Shown: one piece after another, positions 17,196 to 25,916 of the stretch
Numbering within the stretch: position 1 is the stretch's first letter
How the letters are laid out: every line of letters starts with the position of its first letter
Assembly: GCF_002866065.1 (NCBI RefSeq)
Contig: NZ_LNJZ01000008.1
Span: 208,346 to 272,345, forward strand
Direction: 5' to 3'
Length of the DNA stretch: 64,000 bases
Source of the DNA: Thiopseudomonas denitrificans
GTDB lineage: Bacteria > Pseudomonadota > Gammaproteobacteria > Pseudomonadales > Pseudomonadaceae
Made by a program: the position numbers and the translations under genes
Notes under the pieces: model-generated
Databases searched by the model: none
What the model saw: the letters and a program-made list of their open reading frames with translations, nothing else
What the model was told of the DNA's origin: nothing

Positions 17196-18503
17196 TTAGC
17201 CACCGTAACCCATTAGTAGCTTAGGCAAGTACAGGGAGATTTCCGGTATAAAGGTGACAATGAACACCATGGGTAAGTGACCTAGGAGGATAAATTTCAT
17301 GGTCGGACTAATATACCTATCTAAAGATAATTTACTCACCCCTCCTGCCATATAAAGCATGGGTGCACAGGGCGGGGAGATGTTACCTAGACCTAGGTTT
17401 ACACCCACTACCGCAGCAAAGTGTACAGGATCAATACCCAAAGCATTGATGACCGGTAAGAAGATAATAGCGGCTAACACACTGCCGGAAATATCATCAA
17501 TAATCATACCAATCACTAGTAGCAGCAGGTTGATTAACAGCAATAGCACATACTTGTTTTCAGAGATTTGCAGTAGTGCATTAGCCAAGTCGCGAGGTAC
17601 TTGCTCCAGAATCATGGCACGGCTCATGATAAACAAGAAGAATAGCACCGCCATAATAGAGCCTGTCATGGTTACTGCGCGTACAGTCACAGAACCTAGG
17701 GACTTAATGCTCATGCCCTTATAAATAAACAGACCCACAGGAATGGAATAAATAACGGCAATGGCTGCGGCTTCGGTTGGTGTTGCAATGCCACTGTAAA
17801 TGGCGCCCAGAATAATGACCGGCATTAACAGTGCAAACCAGGCGTTATATCCGCTTTTAACTACGCCTTTGGCAGCTTGCTTAAAGGGCAGGGGTGGATC
17901 GACTTTGATGTTGGTGTCTTTACGCAAAAACCAGACATTCAATACGCAGTAAATAATTGCCAGCATAATGCCCGGAATAATGGTGGACAAAAATGCAGCC
18001 CCTACCGAAATACCACCCGCAATTGAAAAGACAATCATGGGAATGCTGGGAGGAATAAGCAGGGCCAGCACCGAAGAGCAAGCAACCAGCGCAGTGGCAT
18101 GGCCAGGCGGGTAGCCCTCTTGAACCATGCGCGGGATCATGATTTGACCCACAGCAGCGATAGCCGCAGAAGAGCTACCCGAGATAGCACCAAACAGCGC
18201 ACAGGTCAGTACGGTGACTGCGCCCAAGCCACCTTTGATGCGTCCGACAAAGGAGTTAACAAAGTTAAGCAGCCGTTCTGAAATTCCCCCCTCAGCCATG
18301 AGCAAGCCAGCAAAAATAAATAAAGGCATAGCGATTAAGGCAAAGCCACTTGCTGTTTTAAAACCATGGGGAATTAAAAAAGAGATATCGTTGCCTGTGG
18401 TGTAGGCAAAGAACACAGCGCCAATGCCAAAGGCAAAAGCAACCGGCACCTCCATAAGCACCAGGACGATAATCACCAGCATCGCAATTAGAAATAAAGT
18501 CAT
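17196..18503 (-). CDS. dctM: TRAP transporter large membrane subunit DctM
   Basis: A 435-aa, roughly 12-helix inner-membrane protein of the DctM/TRAP-T large subunit family. Typical segments are VPVAFAFGIGAVFF, ALFGAISGSSSAAIAAVG, GYPPGHATALVACSSVLALLIPPSIPMIVF and LGLGNISPPCAPMLY. It forms the sodium-driven translocation channel with DctQ. The perfect AGGAGG ribosome binding site lies inside the end of dctQ, and only 3 bp separate the two genes. Confidence 0.95.
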   Translation of the reverse strand: MTLFLIAMLVIIVLVLMEVPVAFAFGIGAVFFAYTTGNDISFLIPHGFKTASGFALIAMPLFIFAGLLMAEGGISERLLNFVNSFVGRIKGGLGAVTVLTCALFGAISGSSSAAIAAVGQIMIPRMVQEGYPPGHATALVACSSVLALLIPPSIPMIVFSIAGGISVGAAFLSTIIPGIMLAIIYCVLNVWFLRKDTNIKVDPPLPFKQAAKGVVKSGYNAWFALLMPVIILGAIYSGIATPTEAAAIAVIYSIPVGLFIYKGMSIKSLGSVTVRAVTMTGSIMAVLFFLFIMSRAMILEQVPRDLANALLQISENKYVLLLLINLLLLVIGMIIDDISGSVLAAIIFLPVINALGIDPVHFAAVVGVNLGLGNISPPCAPMLYMAGGVSKLSLDRYISPTMKFILLGHLPMVFIVTFIPEISLYLPKLLMGYGG

Positions 18504-18506
18504 GGC

Positions 18507-19205
18507 TTAAACCTCCTGACTTTCAATCTGTGTTGTGGTTGGAACCACTTGATCCTGAGCCGAGTTATCACTGCTCTTGCTGGATGGTTTGAGTAGATCC
18601 CTATATTGAGTAATGGCTTCGAGAAGGAAATAACCAACCATCATGGTAAAGCCAACAATCATGCTGGCGCTCCAGATACCACGGGGCCAGCGCAGTGTTG
18701 GGCTCACTCTGCCTTTCAGGATTTCCCCAATAGCGTATTTGTAAGCGAAGTAGCCAAAAAAGCAGGCGGCAAGCATGCAGATGACTGTGTTGATAAGACG
18801 AATCCAGGCGATTTTACGCTGGCTTTTAACTACCAGGGTGACGATTCCGCCATGGATGTGCTCTCGCTTGCGCGTTGCGTAGCCCATGCCCAGAAAGTAA
18901 ACCCAGACGGCAAGTAGGATGGAAGTCTCTTCAATGCCGTTGAATGAAGAGTCCATAAAGTAGCGGGTTATAACCTGAGAAAAAACCAGAAAAGATAATG
19001 CCAGGCAAGTGGCCACCATAAGGCTTTTAAAGATGAAGTTAAGTATCTGCTCAAAGCACATTAGATACTTATCAATCTTGGATTCTGGCTTTGCGGGAAT
19101 TGCGTGTAAGTGCGGACGAACAGGGCGGTAACTAAGATCAGGGTCATAGTCATAAATCTTGGTTACGGAGATGGTCTGCATGGAAGATAATTGATTATTC
19201 TTCAT
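18507..19205 (-). CDS. dctQ: TRAP transporter small membrane subunit DctQ
   Basis: A 232-aa protein with four transmembrane helices (from about residue 55) typical of DctQ, including VITRYFMDSSFNGIEETSIL and WVYFLGMGYATRKREHIHGG. It has an unusually long hydrophilic N-terminus of about 45 residues and a Ser/Gln-rich C-terminal tail. It pairs with DctM in the inner membrane. Confidence 0.9.
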   Translation of the reverse strand: MKNNQLSSMQTISVTKIYDYDPDLSYRPVRPHLHAIPAKPESKIDKYLMCFEQILNFIFKSLMVATCLALSFLVFSQVITRYFMDSSFNGIEETSILLAVWVYFLGMGYATRKREHIHGGIVTLVVKSQRKIAWIRLINTVICMLAACFFGYFAYKYAIGEILKGRVSPTLRWPRGIWSASMIVGFTMMVGYFLLEAITQYRDLLKPSSKSSDNSAQDQVVPTTTQIESQEV

Positions 19206-19280
19206 GGTCTAACCTTAACTTTAAATGTCATAAGGATGATCTCGCTGCCTAGAAGGCAGCGAGTCTTACATGGATTAAAG

Positions 19281-20297
19281 CTAATTTAGGCCTGCAATAT
19301 TACGCAGTATGCCCATGATTTTTGGGCCAAGAGACTTGGCCATGAATGGCCATTCGTTGTCGTAGGCAATCTGTTTGGCTTTGGCGGATTCTTCGTCGCT
19401 TAGCTCAACAATTTTGATGCCTGAATCTCGGACTTTTTCGAGAAATTTAGCGTCAACCGCTTGGGCTTCTTCCCAGACCTTGGCCATGGTTGCTTCGGCA
19501 GCGGTGTAGAGTTTTTGGCGATCTTCTTCCGACAGCTTTTTCAGCCAGGACTTATTAACCACCCAGAAAGCATGCTCAAAGTAGTCTTTGGTGAGCACGT
19601 AAGATTCAACCACATCGCGAATCAGCCAAACATCAGAGGCTGTTTGAATACCGCTGGCATCAACAGTGCCCAGTTGCAGTGCGGTGTAGAGCTCAGACAG
19701 GGGGATGGGGACAGGGTTAAAGCCAAAGCTTTTAAAGCGCTCGATACCGACCTGGATGGCAGGCACACGAATCTTAATACCTTTACTGTCGACAGGCAGG
19801 TTGGTGGGCTCGGCGGTATTGCCTTTGCGCATAACAATGGAGCCGAAACCTGTGGGTACCAGGCCAAGCACGGCCAGGTCCATTTCATCCAGGATTTCAT
19901 TATAAACTTCGGTCATTTGTCCCTTGGGGCCAAATGCTTTAAGTGCTTGGTCCCAGTCACTAACAATGTAGCTCATGAAGGTTAGGTCAAGCCTTGAGTC
20001 AAACTCAGATGAGCCGAAACTCATGGTCATAGGGACAACGCCTTCCATGGTTTGCTCGAATATGGATGCCCAGTCACCCAGTGAGCCGCCAGGGTGGTAG
20101 TCAACATTAATGTCGGCCCCTTCTTTTTTCAGCTCATCCATAAAGGTGGTGGAGGTTAGGTGGAAAATATGCTCCGAGGGAAATCCATGGGCTAGGGTGA
20201 GTTTTACAGCAGCTTGGGCAGATTGTATAGCAGGGAAGATGAGTGAGGCGGCAAGAACGCACGAACCCACGAGTGGTTTGATCTTTATGTTAATCAT
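19281..20297 (-). CDS. dctP: TRAP transporter periplasmic substrate-binding protein DctP
   Basis: A 338-aa periplasmic solute-binding protein of the DctP family with a signal peptide (hydrophobic residues about 9-23, cleavage near AQA). The segment KIRVPAIQVGIERFKSFGFNPVPI contains the conserved arginine that binds the substrate carboxylate, and LSELYTALQLGTVDASGIQT is also typical. The frame opens 18 bp earlier, but the ATG at 20297 has GGAG 9 nt upstream and gives a better signal peptide. Substrates of TRAP systems are organic anions or amino acids; the linked genes suggest beta-alanine or a related omega-amino acid. Confidence 0.9.
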   Translation of the reverse strand: MINIKIKPLVGSCVLAASLIFPAIQSAQAAVKLTLAHGFPSEHIFHLTSTTFMDELKKEGADINVDYHPGGSLGDWASIFEQTMEGVVPMTMSFGSSEFDSRLDLTFMSYIVSDWDQALKAFGPKGQMTEVYNEILDEMDLAVLGLVPTGFGSIVMRKGNTAEPTNLPVDSKGIKIRVPAIQVGIERFKSFGFNPVPIPLSELYTALQLGTVDASGIQTASDVWLIRDVVESYVLTKDYFEHAFWVVNKSWLKKLSEEDRQKLYTAAEATMAKVWEEAQAVDAKFLEKVRDSGIKIVELSDEESAKAKQIAYDNEWPFMAKSLGPKIMGILRNIAGLN

Positions 20298-20765
20298 CTG
20301 TAGTTGCTCCGACATTTATTATATTTGTAGTCAGTTAGCCCATGACAGAAACCTATGTGGACTCCTGCATGAGCTTGATCTCAGTCTGCACGCTTGGTTA
20401 ATCCTGTTAAACCAGAATTATATTAAGCTTAGTTAAGCTGAGGCTTAACCTACTAGCGTAATACTGCAAAACGCCTCATGACTTAACTCAATGATTTAAA
20501 AGAACAAACCCTACATCCCTAACATGAGCTGGTTCGTGATGTTTATGGAGTGTTAACAGCTGGCCAGATGTACAACCTAGGTCGGCTTGTATTTTTTAAA
20601 TAACAAAACGACTCAGTAGCTAGCTTGGATTTAGTCGTTCCAGGTAAAGTTTTCGTAGGTAGAGGAGATCCCTCCGTTTTCTGCCCGAGGCCTTGCTGCT
20701 GGCAGTCATGGCAGAAAAACTCTAGGATGACGCTGTTATCTTTTATCCATGCTTTCAGGCTTTTC
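20298..20765. other. Promoter region of dctP and right edge of the low-GC island
   Basis: These 468 bases hold no convincing gene. Next to dctP the DNA is AT-rich with several TTAAGC/GCTTAA words (about 20424-20450), including AGTTAAGCTGAGGCTTAAC, that could be LysR-type regulator sites. Composition changes back to GC-rich at about 20.65-20.70 kb. No tRNA, integrase or attachment-site repeat is visible at the edge. Confidence 0.45.
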
Positions 20766-20864
20766 ATGAACGATCCGCAAAAACGCCCGCTGCTCAGCAG
20801 CAAATACATCATTTTTCTCGGCATTCTGGCCGCTAGCATTCTCTATGTGGTGCTGACCAGGTAA
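20766..20864 (+). CDS. Predicted 32-aa single-helix membrane peptide
   Basis: A short open frame beginning MNDPQKRPLLSSKYIIFL and ending VVLTR: a basic N-terminus followed by one hydrophobic helix (about residues 14-30). It ends 27 bp before the nitronate monooxygenase gene. An in-frame ATG at 20727 with AGGAT-like upstream bases would give 45 aa. Amino-acid pattern and position suggest a real small membrane protein, but the evidence is thin. Confidence 0.45.
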   Translation: MNDPQKRPLLSSKYIIFLGILAASILYVVLTR

Positions 20865-20891
20865 TTCCGAGCCGACTCCGGAGGCTCCACC

Positions 20892-21950
20892 ATGTCCGCA
20901 AGCAACACCCTGCTGTCCCGTATCGGTCTGCAATATCCGATTTTCCAGGCGCCCATGGCCGGCACCGCAACCCCGGCACTGGCCGCAGCTGTCAGCAACG
21001 CCGGTGGGCTGGGTGCGCTGGGACTGGGCAACGTATCGGTGGAAACCGCCCGCGAGCAGATCCGCCAGACCAGGCAACTGACCGACAAGCCGTTCAACGT
21101 CAACTTCTTCTGTCATGTGGCCGATCCGGCTGATCAGGAACGTGAGAGCAACTGGCTCAAGCGGCTGCAGCCCTGGTTTGCCGAATTGGATGCCGAGCCA
21201 CCAGCAGCCCTGGACGCCGGCTACGACAGCTTTATCGACAACGGAGCCATGCTCGACATGCTGCTGGAAGAGCGTCCGGCCGTGGTCAGCTTCCACTTCG
21301 GTTTGCCGGGTGCCGAGGCCATCACTGCACTGAAAGATGCCGGCATCTATCTGATGGGCTGCGCCACCTGCGTGGAAGAGGCCCGCGCCATCGAGGCAGC
21401 TGGCCTGGACGCCATTGTCGCCCAGGGCTATGAAGCAGGCGGCCACCGTGGCCTGTTCGACCCGAAGCAGGAGTCCGGCCTGTTGCTGGATGAGCTGCTG
21501 GCACAGCTGAAAGAAGCTACCAGCCTGCCTATCGTCGCTACCGGCGGCCTGATGGATGGCAAAGACATCACCCGTGTATTGCAGGCAGGTGCCAGTGCGG
21601 CGCAGCTGGGTACGGCATTCATCAGCTGCCCCGAGTCTGCCGCTCCCGCTGCCTACCGTGAGCAACTGCTGTCACCGGCAGCCAGCGAAACCGCAGTGAC
21701 GGCGATTTTCTCCGGCCGGCCGGCACGTGGCATGGTCAATCGCAGTCATCGTGAAATCAGTCCCCATGTGGGCGAACTTGCCGGCTATCCGCAAGCCTAC
21801 AGCGCCGCCAAAGCACTGCATGCTGCCGCTGCTGCCAAAGGCAGTCATGATTTCGCACCTTATTGGGCGGGTACCTCAGCTCACCGCAGTCGTGTTCTGC
21901 CAGCCTCTGAACTGGTTGCCTGCCTGGTTCAGGAAATGCAGCAGACCTGA
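20892..21950 (+). CDS. Nitronate monooxygenase (2-nitropropane dioxygenase family)
   Basis: A 352-aa FMN-dependent TIM-barrel enzyme that oxidises alkyl nitronates. Motifs are YPIFQAPMAGTATPALAAAV, NAGGLGALGLG, KPFNVNFFCH, the second FMN-binding region VAQGYEAGGHRG, and the phosphate-binding loop VATGGLMDGKDI followed by GASAAQLGTAFI. GGAG lies 7 nt before the ATG. It restores the GC-rich codon pattern after the island. Propionate-3-nitronate detoxification is the usual physiological role. Confidence 0.9.
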   Translation: MSASNTLLSRIGLQYPIFQAPMAGTATPALAAAVSNAGGLGALGLGNVSVETAREQIRQTRQLTDKPFNVNFFCHVADPADQERESNWLKRLQPWFAELDAEPPAALDAGYDSFIDNGAMLDMLLEERPAVVSFHFGLPGAEAITALKDAGIYLMGCATCVEEARAIEAAGLDAIVAQGYEAGGHRGLFDPKQESGLLLDELLAQLKEATSLPIVATGGLMDGKDITRVLQAGASAAQLGTAFISCPESAAPAAYREQLLSPAASETAVTAIFSGRPARGMVNRSHREISPHVGELAGYPQAYSAAKALHAAAAAKGSHDFAPYWAGTSAHRSRVLPASELVACLVQEMQQT

Positions 21951-22189
21951 CGTCACATCGTCACCGCGCGCAAAATGCGCTACACAGTGTCCGTCACACT
22001 GCGCCAGCCGCAGCGTGACGAACACCACTGAACCAGCAGCCAGCCTGCACACATCCCGCATACATAGGGTGACGCACGGCTCACTCGGCGCTATAAAAAC
22101 CAGAGGCCGTACGCTATAGTGTTGCGTCCTTCGCTTGCCGCATTAATGGCAGCTGCCCTGTTAGCTCATTTCACATTAAGTCCTGCTCC

Positions 22190-23119
22190 GTGCTCTCTCA
22201 GCTGTCCACTATTTTCGCTACTTTCCTGCCCATTGTGCTGTACCTGCTGGCTGGCTATCTGGTGGGCAAACGCCTGCCCAAAGTCACCCTCAAACCACTG
22301 ATTGCCGGTATCACTCCCGTGGTCTGGGTGATTCTGTTTGTCATTGGCCTGCAATCGGGCGAGGTTTTCAGCAGTTTTGCCTCCGGTATTCACGTGTTGA
22401 AACAGGCAGCAATCTACGCATTTACCATCAGTGCTGTGGTGTTTATCTGCCTGATGCCACTCAATCGGCGCAGTACAGTGCAGGAAGCCAGCTTCAGTGG
22501 CTGGCAAGCACTTTGGTTCCCGATCAAGGAATGCCTGATCGCTTTTGGTCTGGTGCTGCTCGGTGCGTTTTCCTATCGTTTGCATTGGCATGACAACAGT
22601 GTCGGCGTCGTGCTGTTGAACATCACTTACTGGCTGTATGTGTTGCTGTTTCTGATTGGCCTAGACTTGGCACAAGTAGCGATCAACCGCTCTTGGCTAG
22701 CCCCACGCATTCTGAAAATCCCACTGTTGGTCATGTTGGGTTCAATCATTGCCGGCGTTTTGCTCAGTTTTATCACTGGTGAAAGTTTACCGGTGGCCCT
22801 GGCCCTGAGCACCGGTTTTGGCTGGTTCAGTCTGTCCGGCGCGATTGCTGGGCAACATCTGGGCGACGCCTACGGCAGCCTGGCCTTGCTCAATGACCTG
22901 ATGCGCGAACTGATTGGCCTGACCGCCGTATTTATTCTGGGCCGCAACTTTGCCAACAGCAGTATCGGTGTCTGCGCTGGCACCGCCATGGATACCACCC
23001 TGCCGTTTGTACGTAAGGCTTGCCATTACGAATATGTACCGACTGCCATCATCAGCGGGCTGATTCTGACCATTGCCGCCCCGTTTTTCATGCTGTTTTT
23101 TCTCAGCTTTGTTAAGTAA
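22190..23119 (+). CDS. lysO: LysO-family exporter, copy 1 (lower-GC)
   Basis: A 309-aa integral membrane protein of the LysO (YbjE, DUF340) family, which exports lysine in Escherichia coli. Recognisable segments are LSTGFGWFSLSGAI, LNDLMRELIGL and AGTAMDTTLPFVRKA near the C-terminus. It starts with GTG, as does the second copy at 28296. The two proteins are about 85% identical by eye, but this copy uses many more A/T third positions, so it is probably a xenolog from a lower-GC relative rather than a local duplicate. A leader element around TATAGTG (about 22113-22123) is shared by both copies. Confidence 0.88.
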   Translation: MLSQLSTIFATFLPIVLYLLAGYLVGKRLPKVTLKPLIAGITPVVWVILFVIGLQSGEVFSSFASGIHVLKQAAIYAFTISAVVFICLMPLNRRSTVQEASFSGWQALWFPIKECLIAFGLVLLGAFSYRLHWHDNSVGVVLLNITYWLYVLLFLIGLDLAQVAINRSWLAPRILKIPLLVMLGSIIAGVLLSFITGESLPVALALSTGFGWFSLSGAIAGQHLGDAYGSLALLNDLMRELIGLTAVFILGRNFANSSIGVCAGTAMDTTLPFVRKACHYEYVPTAIISGLILTIAAPFFMLFFLSFVK

Positions 23120-23182
23120 GCAACTCGGCCAGCGTTCGGCATATCAGCTGACAGGGTACAGTCAGCACGTAGTCAGCGTCCT

Positions 23183-23626
23183 ATGCTGAACTGGATAAGC
23201 TACGCGGGTTTGGCGCTGTCAGCCTGTATTGCTGCCACCCTGCTACCCATGCAATCTGAAGCCGCTTTGGTTGCGTTGCTAACCCTCAAGCCAAGCGCGG
23301 TCGTCTCGCTGGTCGCCGTCGCGGCGCTGGGTAATGTCATAGGTTCGCAAATTAACTGGTGGCTGGGCACACAGCTGCACCGCTGGCAGCATCGGCGCTG
23401 GTTCCCTGCCACCGCCGAACAATTGGCACGGGCTCAGCTCTGGTATCAACGCTACGGGCGCTGGAGTTTACTGCTGAGCTGGATGCCTGTGATTGGCGAT
23501 CCCTTAACCTTGGTGGCTGGGGTGCTGCGTGAACCCTTCTGGCGCTTTACGCTCGTGGTCAGCATCGCCAAAACCGGACGCTATATCGCTTTGGCCTATG
23601 TCACTCTCTATGTTTTACAGTCATAG
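23183..23626 (+). CDS. YqaA/DedA-like membrane protein
   Basis: A 147-aa integral membrane protein resembling the YqaA branch of the DedA/VTT family. It has paired hydrophobic segments with ALGNVIGSQINWWLG and RYGRWSLLLSWMPVIGDPLTLVAGVLR, the re-entrant G-(x)-P loop typical of the family. DedA-family members are linked to lipid transport and envelope stress. It lies in the low-GC block upstream of a two-component system. Confidence 0.8.
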   Translation: MLNWISYAGLALSACIAATLLPMQSEAALVALLTLKPSAVVSLVAVAALGNVIGSQINWWLGTQLHRWQHRRWFPATAEQLARAQLWYQRYGRWSLLLSWMPVIGDPLTLVAGVLREPFWRFTLVVSIAKTGRYIALAYVTLYVLQS

Positions 23627-23705
23627 GGCAACGCTGCACAACCCAGCCTCATTGGCCGCTATTCACTGCTACCCTAAATACACACTCGGCTTGACTTTGA
23701 TATCC

Positions 23706-24371
23706 ATGAAAATTCTACTGGTTGAAGACGATCAGCTGCTCGGCGACGGAATTGCCACCGGTTTGACTCAAGCAGGACTGACTGTTGACTGGGTACTGGA
23801 TGGCCAACAGGCTGATACAGCCCTGCTGACCAATCGCTATGACGCTGTTGTCCTAGATTTGGGGCTTCCCAAACTCTCCGGTATGGACGTGTTAAAACGT
23901 GCTCGGGCCCAAGGCAAGGATCTGCCCGTGCTCATCCTGACGGCTTACAGTGCGGTTGAGAACCGCGTAGCAGGTCTGGATGCAGGCGCAGATGATTACC
24001 TGACTAAGCCCTTTGATCTAACAGAACTGCAAGCACGCTTAAGAGCCTTGCTGCGCCGCTCCAAAGGCTATGCCGACGCCACTATTCGTCAGGGCGAACT
24101 CAGCCTTGATCCGGCGAGCCACACCGTCAGCCTTGCGGGCCAGCCAGTCGATGTCTCTGCTCGTGAATTTACCATTCTGCATAGTCTGCTCCTCAATGCA
24201 GGACGAGTGCTGTCTAGGGCCCAACTAGAAGAGCAACTGTATGGCTGGGGAGATGAAATCGAAAGCAACACCATTGAGGTGTTTATTCATCATTTACGAC
24301 GCAAACTTAACCCACAGCTCATCCTTACTGTCCGTGGCGTTGGTTATATGATCGAAAAAACCACGCCATGA
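23706..24371 (+). CDS. OmpR-family response regulator (PmrA/QseB-like)
   Basis: A 221-aa response regulator: receiver domain with Asp8/Asp9, phospho-acceptor Asp51, Thr79 and Lys101, then an OmpR/PhoB-type winged-helix DNA-binding domain (SAREFTILHSLLLNAGRVLS, NTIEVFIHHLRRKL, VRGVGYMIEK). The frame opens earlier, but the ATG at 23706 begins the conserved MKILLVEDD. It overlaps the sensor kinase by 4 bp. A PmrA/QseB-type direct repeat occurs upstream of the secreted protein at 25917, its likely target. Confidence 0.92.
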   Translation: MKILLVEDDQLLGDGIATGLTQAGLTVDWVLDGQQADTALLTNRYDAVVLDLGLPKLSGMDVLKRARAQGKDLPVLILTAYSAVENRVAGLDAGADDYLTKPFDLTELQARLRALLRRSKGYADATIRQGELSLDPASHTVSLAGQPVDVSAREFTILHSLLLNAGRVLSRAQLEEQLYGWGDEIESNTIEVFIHHLRRKLNPQLILTVRGVGYMIEKTTP

Positions 24372-25705
24372 GCACCTCATTACGCTGGCGTCTATTTTCC
24401 TTATTGGCCATTTCCGTCTTGCTGGCTTGGATTGCCACCGCTTTTTTTACTTATCTGGACACCCGCCGCGAAATTAGCACCATGCTTGATGAGCGTTTGA
24501 TCCATACCGCAGAGCTGGTTTTACAACAACTGGAAACGGGCGATAACAACCGCCCCCGTACCGGTTCCCTGGGAGATTACACTCACAGCGCGCTGCAAGT
24601 CTGGCGCGATGGCACGCTGTTAATGCAGTCCAATACTGCCCCCAGTGATCCGCTGGGCACACAGCACACAGGACTGCAAAACGTGGTGATACACACTGTT
24701 CACTACCGTACTTACAGTCTCTGGGATGCCCGGCAGCAGCTGAATGTTCGCGTGGCTGAACGCTATGATTTGCGTGATGCACTTGCCGAAAGCGTGGCGC
24801 GACACTTGCTCCACCCGCTCTATTTTGCCGTACCCGGATTAGGCGTGCTGATCTGGCTGGCGGTGAGTGCCGGACTTACGCCCTTGTCGCGTTTTGCCAA
24901 CGAAGTCAAGCAGCGTCAACCGGACAAACTGGATCCGCTTGCCCTGACTGACACCCCGCGCGAAGTGCTCCCGTTACAAAATGCACTCAATTCATTATTT
25001 AGGCGCTTACAAGACTCCCTTGAGTACGAGCGCCGTTTTACCGCCGACGCAGCCCACGAACTGCGCACCCCTTTGGCAGCAATTAAAACTCAGGCGCAAG
25101 TGGCCTGTGCCGCCACCGATACCAACCAGCGTCAGCAGGCACTGGACAAAGTGATTCTGGGCGCAGACCGGGCTGCACACCTCATCGACCAGCTGCTTGT
25201 CCTTGCCCAGCTTGATCCAGAGCACAGCTTAAACGAGCCACAGCAGATTCAATTGGCTGCTCTCGTCCATGAAAGCATTGCCCAACACGCCCCAGCGGCG
25301 ATCCGCAAGGCAGTGGAGCTCGGTTTCACCGCCGATGATGACGGTCTTATCAATGGCGACAGCACGTTATTAGCCATTCTGATACGTAACCTGATAGACA
25401 ACGCTGTCCGCTACACCCCGAGTCAAGGACAGGTCGAAGTACACATTCTGCACCACAACAATGCGGTGGTATTGCAGATTGCCGATAGTGGCCCCGGCAT
25501 TGCAGCGGCAGAACTGGAACGCATTACCTCACGTTTTTATCGTGTACTGGGCAGCGGCGAGAACGGCAGTGGTTTAGGCTTATCCATTGTGCAACGTATC
25601 GCCAAGCTGCACGACGCACAACTCAGCTTTACTACGCCTGACAACACGACCGGACTGGTGGTCAGAGTCGCCTTCAAAGCAGCCGCAACGGTGCAACCGG
25701 AATAG
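24368..25705 (+). CDS. Sensor histidine kinase (PmrB/QseC-like)
   Basis: A 445-aa inner-membrane sensor kinase: transmembrane helix 1 (about 10-29), a periplasmic sensor domain of about 120 residues, transmembrane helix 2 (about 150-170), a HAMP-like linker, the phospho-acceptor His230 in RRFTADAAHELRTPLAAIKT, and a HATPase domain with LIRNLIDNAVRYTP, IADSGPGI and GSGLGLSIV. It is translationally coupled to the response regulator. The sensed signal is unknown; related kinases respond to cationic peptides, iron or pH. Confidence 0.92.
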   Translation: MSTSLRWRLFSLLAISVLLAWIATAFFTYLDTRREISTMLDERLIHTAELVLQQLETGDNNRPRTGSLGDYTHSALQVWRDGTLLMQSNTAPSDPLGTQHTGLQNVVIHTVHYRTYSLWDARQQLNVRVAERYDLRDALAESVARHLLHPLYFAVPGLGVLIWLAVSAGLTPLSRFANEVKQRQPDKLDPLALTDTPREVLPLQNALNSLFRRLQDSLEYERRFTADAAHELRTPLAAIKTQAQVACAATDTNQRQQALDKVILGADRAAHLIDQLLVLAQLDPEHSLNEPQQIQLAALVHESIAQHAPAAIRKAVELGFTADDDGLINGDSTLLAILIRNLIDNAVRYTPSQGQVEVHILHHNNAVVLQIADSGPGIAAAELERITSRFYRVLGSGENGSGLGLSIVQRIAKLHDAQLSFTTPDNTTGLVVRVAFKAAATVQPE

Positions 25706-25840
25706 ACATCAGCAAAATGCAGGCGTAAGAGCTACTTCAATGGCGTCCTCGAGCTGGCTTGGACGCAGCAGGTTTGAATCCGCCTGAGTCGTGGCTGAAG
25801 CTACTCATACTGGGTGGCTCACCAGCATTATTCAGCGAAC

Positions 25841-25873
25841 CTTAAGCATTTTTTAAGGTAGAACCGAGATACT
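25841..25873 (+). promoter_or_regulatory. PmrA/QseB-type box and promoter of the secreted protein
   Basis: CTTAAGCATTTTTTAAG (25841-25857) contains two half-sites CTTAAG and TTTAAG separated by exactly 5 bp, matching the known PmrA/BasR/QseB pattern of two (C/T/A)TTAA(G/T) repeats 11 bp apart. A -10-like GATACT (25868-25873) follows after 10 bp, so the box replaces the -35 element as in PmrA-activated promoters. It lies about 60 bp before the start at 25917. Confidence 0.75.
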
Positions 25874-25916
25874 CACTGCAAACCAAATCTAGGGTTTCAT
25901 TGAGAGGAAATACATC

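Noticed and set aside
9905-20636. 8-bp direct repeat ATTTAGTC near both edges of the low-GC island
   Set aside because: Too short to call target-site or attachment repeats, and no integrase or tRNA is present; expected by chance.
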